Shown here piece after piece: positions 8,983 through 18,881 of a stretch of 64,000 nt of DNA (the stretch's first letter is position 1; each line of letters begins with the position of its first letter). The notes under the pieces were generated by a model. It made no database searches and was not told the origin of the DNA. It saw only the letters and a program-made list of their open reading frames with translations. The position numbers were made by a program, and so were the translations under genes. Origin of the DNA: Muricea muricata (lineage: Eukaryota > Cnidaria > Anthozoa > Malacalcyonacea > Plexauridae); NCBI GenBank assembly GCA_963855995.1, contig OY979716.1:18161040-18225039 (forward strand), read 5' to 3'.

Positions 8983-9117
8983 TTAAAATAGTTTTTGAAA
9001 ATGTTCACGGAGTTTGTTTTTCAAATACTCTTGATAGGCTTTCTGACGGTTCGTCTCACACGATCTAAATTCTTCGAACGTTGTCTTATCATTTAGATTC
9101 CTGCCTTGACAGAGACT
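8983..9117 (-). CDS. Short minus-strand C-terminal coding remnant
   Basis: An open 44-codon frame reads CQGRNLNDKTTFEEFRSCET and, further on, REHFQKLF before the stop at 8983. Composition looks like real protein, but it lacks a Met and is stopped upstream at about 9118. It is convergent with the Bcl-2-like gene, so it may be the 3' end of another virus-block gene whose body is lost. Unassigned. Confidence 0.25.
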   Translation of the reverse strand, partial: SLCQGRNLNDKTTFEEFRSCETNRQKAYQEYLKNKLREHFQKLF

Positions 9118-9172
9118 TTATGTAGAGAGTTTTCGAAAATATAAAGTGAATCGAACTGGAAATTTTAATGAT

Positions 9173-9231
9173 GGACGCGTAGTGTAATGGTTATCACGTG
9201 TGCCTAACACGGCACGAGGTTCTAGGTTCTT
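9173..9231 (+). pseudogene. tRNA-Val(AAC) 5'-part remnant
   Basis: GTAGTGTAATGGTTATCACG and, shortly after, CCTAACACG match the D-arm and anticodon loop of eukaryotic tRNA-Val(AAC). The T-arm B box is poor (GGTTCTAGGTTC) and there is no 3' acceptor strand complementary to the start. It is a truncated tRNA copy that runs into the next tRNA-like gene two bases later. Confidence 0.5.
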
Positions 9232-9233
9232 TA

Positions 9234-9305
9234 CCCCTATTAGTATAGTGGCCATTACCCCTGATTGTAGCTCAGGAGACTCGGGTTCGATTCCCGAATG
9301 GGGAG
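9234..9305 (+). tRNA. tRNA-Asp-like gene with GTA (Tyr) anticodon
   Basis: A 72-nt cloverleaf can be drawn. The acceptor is CCCCTAT with ATGGGGA (first pair mismatched, one T-G wobble). The D-arm is GTA/TAC. The anticodon stem CCTGA/TCAGG has loop TTGTAGC (anticodon GTA). The T-arm TCGGG/CCCGA has loop TTCGATT. The A box (TAGTATAGTGG) and B box (GGTTCGATTCC) match pol III consensus, and TTTTTT follows at about 9309. The body resembles tRNA-Asp (TTAGTATAGTGG, GGTTCGATTCC), whose normal anticodon is GTC. The mismatch at position 1-72 and odd identity suggest a tRNA-derived repeat or a chimeric gene rather than a standard tRNA. Confidence 0.5.
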
Positions 9306-9607
9306 AGCCTTTTTTCTTTTTGTGCACGTGATGAGACCTAGATTACGCATCCCTGATCTCTCACACTTAGGCGTAGTTCTATGAACAAGACGACAATTCA
9401 AATAAACTGTTGCTACGCGTAAATTACAAAGGTATTTGTTCATTCCTGTTCGATTTCTCACGCATTTACATAGTTTTCTGACCTAGCCGCCCACTTTGTA
9501 TAAACTATTAGGTTCTACCCAACTTTTTGAACAAACAAACAAATGACGAGCGTATAAGAGCAACACACTACTAGACAAGTTTTGTTAAAGTTCATTTAGT
9601 AATTAAG

Positions 9608-10021
9608 ATGTTTTTGTCCACGTTCATCTTCTTGGTTCTCGTTGATATCAGCACAGAAACATGTGTTGAGTTACAATTCATAAATCTTATGGATTGTTCT
9701 GATGCGTCCATCAGCAGTATCGATGGGTTATCTGTAAGGAAATGGGTTAGGGCAGTGGATTTTTGACGCAATGACTTTGTGACGCTGAAAATGACAAGGC
9801 TCTTATGGGTGTGCCCCAATGTAAGAGAGGTGAATCTTCGTGATAATCCGAGACTCGATTGCAAGAAGATTCGAAAGTCTACATATATAAGGGTGAAAAC
9901 CGATTGTAAGTTCCAATTACGTACAAGAAGTGTCTCATCCTGCGAAAGATCGTCATCCATATTGGTCAGTTTTATGGTCTCTCCTTCATTGCCTCGTATA
10001 CAAAATGGCGGAAAGTGCTGA
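9608..10021 (+). pseudogene. Secreted LRR-like fragment with one in-frame stop
   Basis: Starts MFLSTFIFLVLVDISTETC, a good signal peptide. The same frame crosses one TGA at 9764 and continues through LWVCPNVREVNLRDNPRLDC, a leucine-rich-repeat-like cap, to 10021. About 137 codons in all. Without the stop it would be a small secreted or surface LRR protein, or the first exon of one. Its 3' end overlaps the presumed start of the LINE ORF1 at 10005, so it may be truncated by that insertion. Confidence 0.35.
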
Positions 10022-11071
10022 TTTTAATAACTATGCTCAATATGTCAATTTTAATGTTACAAATCTTGATCGTGATGCTTTCAAATTTCATAAATATAAT
10101 CTTAACCTTTCATATGATGGAATACGGTTGAAATGGAACAGTACTCTTAAAGAATTGCTGGAATTCATTCAAAATACTGTTGGCCTAAATGGCAAGTGGA
10201 TTTCACCTGGCGGTAGTTCTAAAAGGTACATTGACGCTGATTTTGAGTTAATAGCGAACTGGTATCCGGGTAAACAGAACTCGCTCCTTTTTCAAGGCAA
10301 GGATGGCAGTTTACTACGTGAGTTTTTGATAAATTTGTTTACACAAGTGGCAGTATTAAACTGTCCTGATAAAAATCAATCCCAGCCAGATAATATTGAT
10401 ATGGTAGGTCGTTCGCTATTAACCTCATTTGTTGAGAGTATTTGTGACTATACGAACGATGTTGATACCCCTAAAGCTAAGAAAGATGCAATATCTGTTG
10501 TTGATGTTTCAAGTATTGAAGAGCTTGAATATTTTGTTGATAACTCGTATCAAAACATGTCTGTCTTAAACACAGATCATTACGTTTTTGAATCTACTCC
10601 TTTCGATTAAGTACTAATAACAACTCGTCTGCCATAGAGATACGTATTTCTAAAATTGAAAGTCGTATTGAAGGTGAAATGGAGAAATTATTAGCAAGAA
10701 TATCAGACCAAGATCAAATTATTGATGCAAATAAACAAGAGGTACATAGACTAAGTTTTGAAAATTTGCATTTAAAGTGACGAATTCTGAATCTGGAAGA
10801 GACGATAATTTCCCAAGACAAAATATCAATCAAGAAAGATTCTGTTGGGAAGAGCAATAAGAATGAATGTACTATAATTGAGAATGAATGTACCCTAATT
10901 GATGACCAAATTTATAATAATTCTGGTTCTGACATTACTATCCAGGCCGTAAAGCCAAATAAAGTTATTTCAGAAGTTGTGGCTCAAAATGAATATTCAA
11001 ACAAGACGCCTGCTAAGGCGTTCACTCGGCCTGCCAAACGAAAATGGGCACAAGGCCAGGCAGGGCTGTAA
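10005..11071 (+). pseudogene. LINE ORF1-like protein with coiled coil, frameshifted
   Basis: ATG at 10005 (MAESADFNNYAQYVNF) gives a 201-codon frame to 10610. A shifted frame continues from about 10622 with a long heptad-like coiled coil (ISKIESRIEGEMEKLLARIS). It has one stop in FENLHLK-stop-RILNLE, then a Ser/Asn-rich tail ending RKWAQGQAGL and stop at about 11071. A globular region followed by a coiled coil and placed directly before an EN-RT ORF is the expected form of a LINE ORF1, a nucleic-acid chaperone that coats element RNA. No zinc knuckle seen. Confidence 0.5.
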
Positions 11072-11072
11072 C

Positions 11073-13020
11073 TAGAGAGTTCATTGGGGGTGGGGTACAT
11101 TCACTTATTTCTGTTCTGCCCAACTAATTCCTTTTTAAATCAATTATTATTAGGGTACCTTCCAAGGCATTTTAAGACATTGCTAGCACATGCATCTTAT
11201 GCAATCACTAAGATAACCAAAAATCAATGTCTGAGTGACGTGCCAGGCACTCTGTCCAGAGTCGTAGTAGGATTGCATTTTTTAAAATTTAATTTAGATT
11301 AAAGACTTTCATACTACATATTTTAAACAAGATTCTTTTGCCATAATGCCACCAACAAATATTTAATAATAAAATTTTACTAAAAGTGTATACAATACAT
11401 CACTCTATTAAATCCATCAATTTATTAAATCTATTCTGTAGCACACTGCCTGAAGTCTCCACGATACAATTTGTTGGGGAAATGTTGGCTAACCTTTTGA
11501 TATATTGAAAAGCTTTGAATTAGATATTTGATGTGTTGATAAGGTGTCAGGTAAATATTTGGCATGTTTATAAAATGTTGGTAAGGATTTTGACTTGTTG
11601 ACAAGTTTTCGAGCAGACTTTTGACATGTTGATAGGATCTGAGTTAGTCTTTTGATATGTGGACAAGCTTTGAAATGGACTTTTGACATGTTGATATGCT
11701 CCTAGTTAGACTTTTGGGTCGTTGAAAAGATGTCGGTTAGGTTTTTGGCTTGTTGACAAGATGTCGGTAAGGCTTTTGGCTTGTTGACAAGATGTCGGTT
11801 AGACTTTGACCTGTACATGCCCACAAGTTGTCAGCTAGACTTTCGACATGCTGACAAAGTATCTACTTCCAGAATGCTTCAGTTGTCAGTTAAAACATTG
11901 GTATATTGGCAGGGTGTCTGATAAAGTTTTGGCAAATTGAGAAAGTGCCAGTTGAAATTTTACTAAATTTAAGTTAAATTTTGTTCTTTTTTTATTTTGC
12001 ATTTTTGAGTTTTTTTCTTGCTATTTTAATTATTATAGCAACAATCTTCACAGTAGTCGACTTAAAAGTATTTCTGTGATCTGTATTCTCTGTGATATCC
12101 AATTTGAAATCCTTTCTCTGAGTCAACTATTCAACAATAAACATGTCAATTTTTTTATAAAGAAAGTTATTATAAATACTATAGATAAAGACTAAAATGC
12201 CGCACTCAGCTATGACTGTTGACGTTCTAACAAAACAAGTATTGAAATCGCTCATAAAAACAACAAAAATTAAAAATTAGACCAAGCTATTAAGTCTGAG
12301 GTCTCCACGATATATTTTGTTGGGAACTTTAGACTAACATATGTATTTCTGGAATTGGAATGTAAAATGTCTCTTACCTTTTATAATTATATGAGATTCC
12401 ACAAGCAAATAAATCATTTTGCACGAAATATTAGCATCTCAACATAGGTAGAAATAGAAAACCAAGGAAAGAAATCACAACGTGTTTAGAATTAGGAACA
12501 CATTTCCTAGACTCACTCCTTAATCATGGAATGATGGAGTTTATCAAAATTTGCCGTTTTAAAACATTTCTGGAGCAATTTTTTGATAAAGAACCTTCCT
12601 GTCCCTTTTTGTTCACTATTCCATGTTAAAAATTGTGTTTTGTATGTAGATATTTCAGTAGAATTTGCGTTTGATTCTTGTGTAGAAATTTCTAAATTTC
12701 CTTAAGAGTAGGAATACAACAGAAAATGACGCTCTCATCGCTCCTCGGTAAAGTTTCGCGGTGGAATTTGTCGTTTTAAAACATTTTGCATGAGAATTTT
12801 TGCACGTAAAACCTTCTTGCGGTTTAGATGTTCTAGCATACATGTTAAAATGCTGTTTTGTTGACATATTCCGCTGGAAATTGAGTTTAAACGCCGTGTT
12901 TAGGTCGGCTGACGCGGCTTGTGCCCAGCGGTATCACCCATTAGCGGCGGCACCGACTTCTGACACCGAAAAAAAACAGAAACCGGGCGAATTTAAAACT
13001 CCGCCTCGCCTACGGCAGGC
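11073..13020 (+). other. Non-coding block inside the LINE
   Basis: No coding sequence recognised. It contains a 31-bp minisatellite (11489-11940). Two diverged copies of a segment of about 120 bp lie at about 12545-12665 and 12765-12885 (shared GTCGTTTTAAAACATTT and CATGTTAAAA blocks). A GC-rich stretch at 12890-13025 ends in a hairpin (CTCCGCCT with AGGCGGAG). It may be one or more insertions that separate ORF1 from ORF2. Confidence 0.4.
11489..11940 (+). repeat. 31-bp minisatellite
   Basis: About 14 diverged head-to-tail copies of a 31-bp unit with the core TTGGCTTGTTGACAAGATGT followed by CGGTTAGAC. The central copies (about 11725-11810) are nearly identical; the outer copies drift. There are no spacers, so it is not a CRISPR-like array. 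Confidence 0.8.
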
Positions 13021-13478
13021 GGAGTAATAATGATAAACTGAATAGTATTAATGTTAGCGAGAATGGTGCCACTCTTGAGAACTCTGCCCCTGAAAACCTA
13101 GGAAAAGCTCCATATGTATAAGGGAACAATTCCGTACAAATCCAGTCACAGAATTCAGATATTTCGAATACAGTTTCATACGTAAACAAGAACAAGGATT
13201 GCAATAATAAGTTCAATAGGTATTTACATCAACAGCATTCTTATCAGAATAACAGTAAGTCCAGTTATGATAGTGATCAGAATCAACCCATTCCAGTCCA
13301 TATTTCTATAAGGAAACGAACGAGAAAAGTAGGAATAAAACACAATTCAAAACGAAACAATTATAAAAGAAATGGTTCTGACTAGCTATGGCATAAATAA
13401 TACTTCAAAAATTTACGAACAATCGAAAAATCGAAACAGCAAGAACGCAAGAAATAATGACGATTTTCGCACGAAACC

Positions 13479-16458
13479 GTGGGGAAGAGACAAAATCGGG
13501 TGGTCCCGATTTCATTATTAGAGAATCATTCAGCGAGTGTGGGAAAAGATGCATATAGCAACCTGAAGAATACTAAGAATTTTGTTCGAACTCAAACTGT
13601 GAATTTTAGAAATTTAATATATGTTAATTGTACCAAGGAACAAAAGAGTACGCCTACTAACTTCTGTTTGTTGAATACCAGATCAGTAAATCGGAAAGAA
13701 CTTTCCATTAAAGATTATGTGTCTGAAAATGATATTGATATTCTGGCAATAACTGAGACATCGCTTCAAGAAAAAAATAATGATTTTTCCATTGCAGAAA
13801 TGTGTCCAAAAGGATACCAATTTCACCATGTTAGAAGGAAAAATACACGTGGTGGAGGGGTTGGTATCAGATCAGAGGTCTCAGAAAGAATTTTCTTCTT
13901 TTGAGTACTTAGATGTTATCTTAAACAACTACAACATTTCTATAAGAACGATTGTCATCTACAGACCACCGCCATCAAAGGTCAACAATTTAAGAACCCC
14001 AATGTTTTTTTGAAGAATTTTGCACATTTTTGGAACTAGTAATCATACTATCTGGTAATATATTGATAGTTGGACATTTTAACTTTCATGTAGATAATAC
14101 CAGAAATTCTGATACTATCACTTTAAATAAAATACTCGGATCGTTCAACTTGCAACAGCAAGCTAATGAGCCAACCCACAAGCAAGGGCATACTCTGGAC
14201 TTGATTATAGCAAGAAATGAAGATAGATTAGTCAATGATATCAAAATACACGACCCTGTAATATCTGATCATATGTCCGTACACCGTACATTACAGTTGC
14301 AGAAACCACAACTACAGAAAACTGAAATTAACTATTGAAAATTAATTAAATGTTATAGACCTAGAAGTTTTGAATTTTTATGATGATTATGATCTCCCGG
14401 TCCTAATTGATAAATATGAGAATACTCTAAAAGAAACATTACAGAAACATGTTCCACTAAAACGACGATTAATAACTATTCGTCCTTCATCACCATGGTA
14501 TAATGAGGAGATTGGTAAAGAAAAAAGAAAACGTAGGAGATTAGAACGCCGGTGGCGCACATCTGGATTATGTATTGACAGCCAATTATATGTTAAATTA
14601 TGTGAAGTAGTAAATACTATGATAAGGAGGGCCAAAACAACGTACTACATCAATAATTTCTAACAATGCACATAATCAGAAAGTGTTGTTTAAAACAGTA
14701 GATAAATTACTACATCGAAAGCCCGAAAAGCAATATCCCGCTGCATCCTCAACGATTGAACTTGCAAATAAATTTGCAGATTTCTTTAGTAATAAAATAA
14801 CTGCTATACGGAATTAGTCACTCATCCCTCCTATTGTACGCAATCAAATCAAGAGGAACAATATGTACAACGTGCTAAATTCATCAGTTTTCAAGACGTC
14901 ACGGAACATGAGATCAAACGTCTCATTGATAAAGTTGATAAAAAAACTTGTGAACTTGACCCAGTTCCAGCGACAATTTTTCAAGGTTGTAAGAAAAGCG
15001 CTACCTTCTACTTTTAATTACTACGATTGTTAACAAGTCATTACAGTCAGGTTGTATGCCTGGAAAACTTAAAGAAGCTGTTTTAAAACCGAAACTAAAG
15101 AAAGATTCGTTGAACAGTGAAGAATACATAAGTTTTCGACCAATCTCAAACTTAAAACTACTGTCTAAAGTAATTGAGAAAGTCGTTGCTGCTCAGCTCT
15201 TGGAACATCTGTTTGCTAACAATTTCGAAGAACCATTGCAATCGGCATATAAACTTCACCATAGTACTGAAACAGCCCTATTGAAAGTAAAAAATCATAT
15301 TCTTATAGCAATTGATAATCATAAGTGTGTCGCCTTGTTATTATTGGATCTGTCAGCCGCATTTGACACTGTCGATCATGAACTGTTATTGCAACGATTG
15401 ATCAAACGATTTGGAATAGATGGGCAAGTACTGAAATGGTTCCAGTCCTATCTTAATGGCAGAACACAATGTGTAATAATAGATAATATCAAGTCTACAT
15501 CTAAAGATCTGTGATGTAGATTGCCACAAGGATCAGTTCTTGGGCCGATACTATATTTATTGTACACTTCACCTCTTGAAGATATTATCAGAATTCATGG
15601 TCTAGACTTTCACTTTTATGCAGATGACTCGCAATTATATCTTGCTTTTGAGTCAACAGTAGAAGGAAAATTGGGAGCATTGGCGCAGATTGAAATATGT
15701 GCTAAAGAGATTGATATATGGATGGTTAAGAATAGATTAAAACTAAATGGTAACAAGACTGAACTGTTGATAATTAAGTCACGGAATGACTTATCTTCTG
15801 TTACAGAAAATATAAAAGTATCTAATTCAACAATTTAATCAAGTACATCAGCATATAACATTGGTGTAACGTTTGATGAATATATGTCCATGAATAAACA
15901 CATCACAAACATCTGCAAGAGCTGTTTTTTCCATTTAAGGAAAATAGCGAGAATAAAAGACTATCTATCAACGTCAGACATTCAAACACTAGTTCATGCT
16001 TTCATTACATCTAAACTTCATAACGGTAACTCTCTGTTATATGGACTACCTAAGTTCCTCATTGATCAACTACAAAATGTTCAAAATTGTGCTGCCAGGC
16101 TGGTGACAGGTAGCAAGAAATATGATCATATTACTCCGATAATGAAACAATTACATTGGCTCCCCGTAAATCAACGTATAATGTTGCTCTCATTACGTAT
16201 AAAGCTTTGAATGGCTTAGCTCCACATTAGATAAGAAATATGCTAAATTACTGCATATCACCAGTAAACCTACGTTCATCATCTAAAGGACTCCTTACTG
16301 TACCCCGTGTAAGATTAGTAAACTATGGTGAACGATCTTTCTCATATGCAGCACCGAAACTGTGGAATGAAATACCAGAGTATATTAGAAAAAGTGAAAC
16401 TTTATCTATATTCAAAACTAGACTAAAAACATATCTCTTAAGACAGTATTATGATTAA
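13479..16458 (+). pseudogene. LINE ORF2: APE endonuclease and reverse transcriptase, broken
   Basis: Endonuclease motifs: NFCLLNTRSVNRKELSIKDY and DILAITETSL (13.66-13.77 kb), then ILIVGHFNFHVDN (GDFN motif with His for Asp), LDLIIAR and VISDHMSV (14.05-14.28 kb). RT motifs: [52 protein letters not shown] and FYADDSQLY (catalytic YADD intact). The C-terminal block is CAARLVTGSKKYDHITPIMK then LHWLPV and SFSYAAPKLWNEIPEYIR, as in L2/CR1 elements. At least six stops or frameshifts occur, including TGATG at about 15511 just before the PQGS motif. Confidence 0.85.
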
Positions 16459-16547
16459 GTAGACTCTATAAGATTTTAATATATAATTATATTATTAATT
16501 TCATGTTCAGCGCTATTGAGCTTTGGAAATAGCGCTATATAAATGTA

Positions 16548-16549
16548 TT

Positions 16550-16606
<57 letters not shown>

Positions 16607-16607
16607 T
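16548..16607 (+). repeat. TAA microsatellite, LINE 3' tail
   Basis: About 19 TAA units directly after the LINE 3' hairpin and AAATGTATTTA. It marks the 3' end of the LINE inserted next to GC-richer coding-like DNA at 16608. Confidence 0.9.
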
Positions 16608-17095
16608 GACGTTCGATACAAAAGCCTCAAGATCGACGTCCTCTTCCGCGAAGAACTCTCCGTCGACATTCGTAAGAGTAATTACCTCGACACTTCAACG
16701 GCGAACACTTCAATGAACACGTCGACCGCTTCGGTGATCATTGTATTATCGACCTATCATGCGTCGATTAGATCTTCGATCGAGGTGTCCTACACGCTTA
16801 AGCCGGATAGTTCCATAGTTTTTCTACGATTGAAGGAATGCAAGTTAAGAGCGCTTCTCGTCCTTTCTTCAACGGGTCAGTCACGAGCGACTCTACGTCC
16901 ATTCCTCCTCTACAAACATTAAAAGATCCACGGTTAACATTAATTATTTCTATTGAATCAACAGCTGGCGCTCTCCTCGTCTTACTTTGTTTTTGGGCAA
17001 CATATCGACAAATTCTCCAGTAGACAACTCGGCAACAACAACGTAGGATCGCCCAACACCAGCAGTCTCCTTCTCAGATTGAGTTGTCGCTAGGG
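16608..17095 (+). pseudogene. Decayed ORF with a transmembrane segment, unknown
   Basis: From the LINE tail a plus-strand frame is open (DVRYKSLKIDVLFREELSVD) to about 16830. A second frame then contains LTLIISIESTAGALLVLLCF, a clear membrane helix, with a stop about 11 residues later. In the third direction nothing better is seen. The layout (Ser/Thr-rich ectodomain, one helix, short tail) would fit a type I membrane protein whose 5' end the LINE removed. Codon use is richer in G+C than in the LINE. It lies just upstream of the motif-bearing promoter of the RING-like gene and may belong with it. Confidence 0.3.
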
Positions 17096-17220
17096 CCGTT
17101 AGAAGGTCACGAGACCAGTGCGAAGTCAAGATTTGTTTGCATAGAAAAAATTCGAACGTGAAAACTCAAAATACTACGAAAATTAATCTGCAAAACTCTT
17201 TCAAACGCTAACCAATCATA

Positions 17221-17400
17221 AACCATTAATTCTATCGTACGATCTAACATTAGATCTGACGCCAAGCTTTTAAAATATCTTCACAAAAGATTAAGCGTTA
17301 TACCTAACGTTAAATCCTTATAATACCATTAGCGTTAAATCTATCGTTAGATATTGCGTCATATTTGACGTAAAGACCAATAGTATATAATACGAATTCA
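17221..17400 (+). promoter_or_regulatory. ACGTTAG palindrome promoter of the RING-like gene
   Basis: Contains ATCTAACATTAGATCTGACG, ACCTAACGTTAAATCC, TTAGCGTTAAATCTATCGTTAGAT and TTTGACGTAAAG within 150 bp, then ATAGTATATAATACG as a TATA-like box about 45 bp before the ATG at 17432. These are the same palindromes as at 6.64-6.99 kb. Confidence 0.55.
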
Positions 17401-17431
17401 CGCTAGTCTCATTGTTCATTGAAAAGCAACC

Positions 17432-17893
17432 ATGGCTGGTAAACTACCTCATGCCGACGAAACTTATTCTCGAGAAGATATTGTTCATATGTTCGGGTTG
17501 TTTTCAAAATCCATTTCGAACACAGATGAAACGACCTGCCACTTCTGTTTGGACGATATCAGTCAATCATCAGTCCCTAGTTTAAATACCGAATGTTGCA
17601 ACCAAACCGCACACTGTAAATGCTTTGAAACATGGATCCATAACTCCTTTATACGGACAAGAAACGTTCAAAGTTCCTGCGCTTACTGCCGTTCCAACTA
17701 CAACGATGAAAAATGCTTCCTATGCTTAAAGAAAGTCGAACAGATCGAAGAATACTTAGAATCAGCGTGCTGTAAAACCAAATTACACGCAAACTGTATT
17801 ACGAAACTTCATCAATTTTATGACACCAAGGAAATTAAACCATACTTAGAATGCGGCCACTTTGGTTGTAATTGTTTATGGATTGATATTTAG
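17432..17893 (+). CDS. RING-like double zinc-binding protein
   Basis: Intact 153-codon ORF starting MAGKLPHADETYSREDIVHM. Residues about 36-90 hold CHFCLDDI, then ECCNQTAHCKCFETWI and CAYCR, the ligand order of a RING-type domain (E2-binding ubiquitin ligase fold). A second set follows at about 95-150: CFLCLKKV, then ACCKTKLHANCITKLHQFY and LECGHFGCNC. Two successive RING-like units in such a small protein resemble viral or cellular E3 ligases that redirect ubiquitin. That role is inferred. It shares its promoter motif with the virus-like genes at 6-8 kb, which is the main reason to place it in the same lineage. Confidence 0.5.
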   Translation: MAGKLPHADETYSREDIVHMFGLFSKSISNTDETTCHFCLDDISQSSVPSLNTECCNQTAHCKCFETWIHNSFIRTRNVQSSCAYCRSNYNDEKCFLCLKKVEQIEEYLESACCKTKLHANCITKLHQFYDTKEIKPYLECGHFGCNCLWIDI

Positions 17894-17999
17894 TCTTTCA
17901 CTTACGAACTTTTAAATTTAAAAACATTGTGCATGCCCAAATAGTTTTTTATACGAACATTAAAAAAGATTAATTTATGTTTAATTCTTATATATGCAA

Positions 18000-18170
18000 G
18001 TGAAGTTTTGTGTTAGCAACAGCGTACGTATGCTGTTTGACCAATCAGAGCCCGGATATAGCGTACGCAACGCTAAGCTAGTTGGCGCGCTTTTTCCAAC
18101 CAATCATCTAGGGGAGGAGCCATTCTTTATAAAATGATGTAGATAATTATTTTATACGTAAAAACATCGA
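18000..18170 (+). promoter_or_regulatory. Possible promoter with two CCAAT boxes
   Basis: GACCAATCAGAG (about 18038) and AACCAATCATCT (about 18097) are followed by CTTTATAAAATG at about 18127, a CCAAT-CCAAT-TATA series at normal spacing. No clear coding sequence starts right after it. Confidence 0.35.
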
Positions 18171-18407
18171 ATTTATATTTGCATTTAGAGCTACGTTAGA
18201 ATACATAAACTATAATTTCTTGGAAAAAAAATTGCTCGGGGTTGAAAAATTGTACTGCCAACAGCTGCTACATTCCGGACAGTGCGACAACGCCTTAAAT
18301 AAACAGAGGAAGAGAGCTGATACGAAAGTTCTGAAACCAAGTATCTGAAACCTGGTTGGTTTAGCTAACATCAGCCCACCTTTTAGTACACGTGCACAAC
18401 GAAACAA

Positions 18408-18881
18408 CCGTTAGTATAAAAGGACCGCCACAGTTGAATTTCAGCAGTAGTTGCAGAGTAGCCAAAAGAGAGTGAAAACTCTACTCAAAAACACTAGGCC
18501 GAACAAGACAAGACTGGACTGGACAAGAAAAACGAAGAAGAACTTGAGCTAGAGACTGTAGAATAAATTGTGAAGATTCCTACCTCGCGTAGATATAGTC
18601 AATAAAAGAATACATAACAGTGGTAGAAGAACGGCCAAATGTCCACATACAAACAAGAACACCAACTGGCATATGTTCCCGTTTATATACCACAAACTAA
18701 TACCAAACATACAGAGCAGAAACACGACAAAGAAACACAAACGGACCCGGCAGTACTGTGTGCCCAAAACCAAACTCCGAAACCAGCAGTTGACTTTTCA
18801 AAGTATCGATCCAGAGGCAAACTAAAATACGCACCGCCAAAATACCATTGCATCCCGGCAACAAAGGAGACTTTTGTCTGA
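18408..18881 (+). CDS. TATA-driven transcript unit with 80-codon ORF
   Basis: AGTATAAAAGGACC at 18412 is a strong TATA box. AATAAATTG occurs at 18563, and the ORF at 18639-18881 (MSTYKQEHQLAYVPVYIPQT; Pro/Tyr-rich; ends TKETFV) begins after TAACAGTGGTAGAAGAACGG. TATA, polyadenylation signal, then a TGGTAGAAG that could be a primer-binding site, is the layout of an LTR and leader, so this may be the 5' end of an LTR retrotransposon with a truncated gag. No second LTR copy was found. The ORF end overlaps the inverted repeat starting at 18860, suggesting truncation there. Confidence 0.3.

Larger units (their letters stand above)
9980..16606 (+). mobile_element. Degenerate CR1/L2-like LINE with ORF1, EN-RT ORF2 and TAA tail
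   Basis: Order on the plus strand: ORF1-like protein (10005-11071), a non-coding insertion (about 11073-13020), endonuclease (13.5-14.3 kb), reverse transcriptase (15.05-15.84 kb), C-terminal domain (15.88-16.46 kb), a hairpin (AGCGCTATTGAGCTTTGGAAATAGCGCT, described by arms AGCGCTAT and ATAGCGCT) and a TAA microsatellite tail. That 3' architecture is typical of CR1/L2-group LINEs. Many stops and frameshifts make it inactive. The 5' boundary is uncertain. Confidence 0.8.

Noticed and set aside
9118..9327. Minus-strand ORF with SGIEPESPELQSG
   Set aside because: It is the complement of the tRNA-like gene; this peptide is a common shadow of tRNA-Asp-type sequences.
11489..11940. Possible CRISPR-like array
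   Set aside because: Units are contiguous and diverged, without unique spacers, in animal DNA; it is a minisatellite.
18408..18640. Definite LTR
   Set aside because: TATA, polyadenylation signal and a PBS-like TGGTAGAAG are suggestive, but no second LTR or coding homology was found, so it is kept only as a transcript unit.
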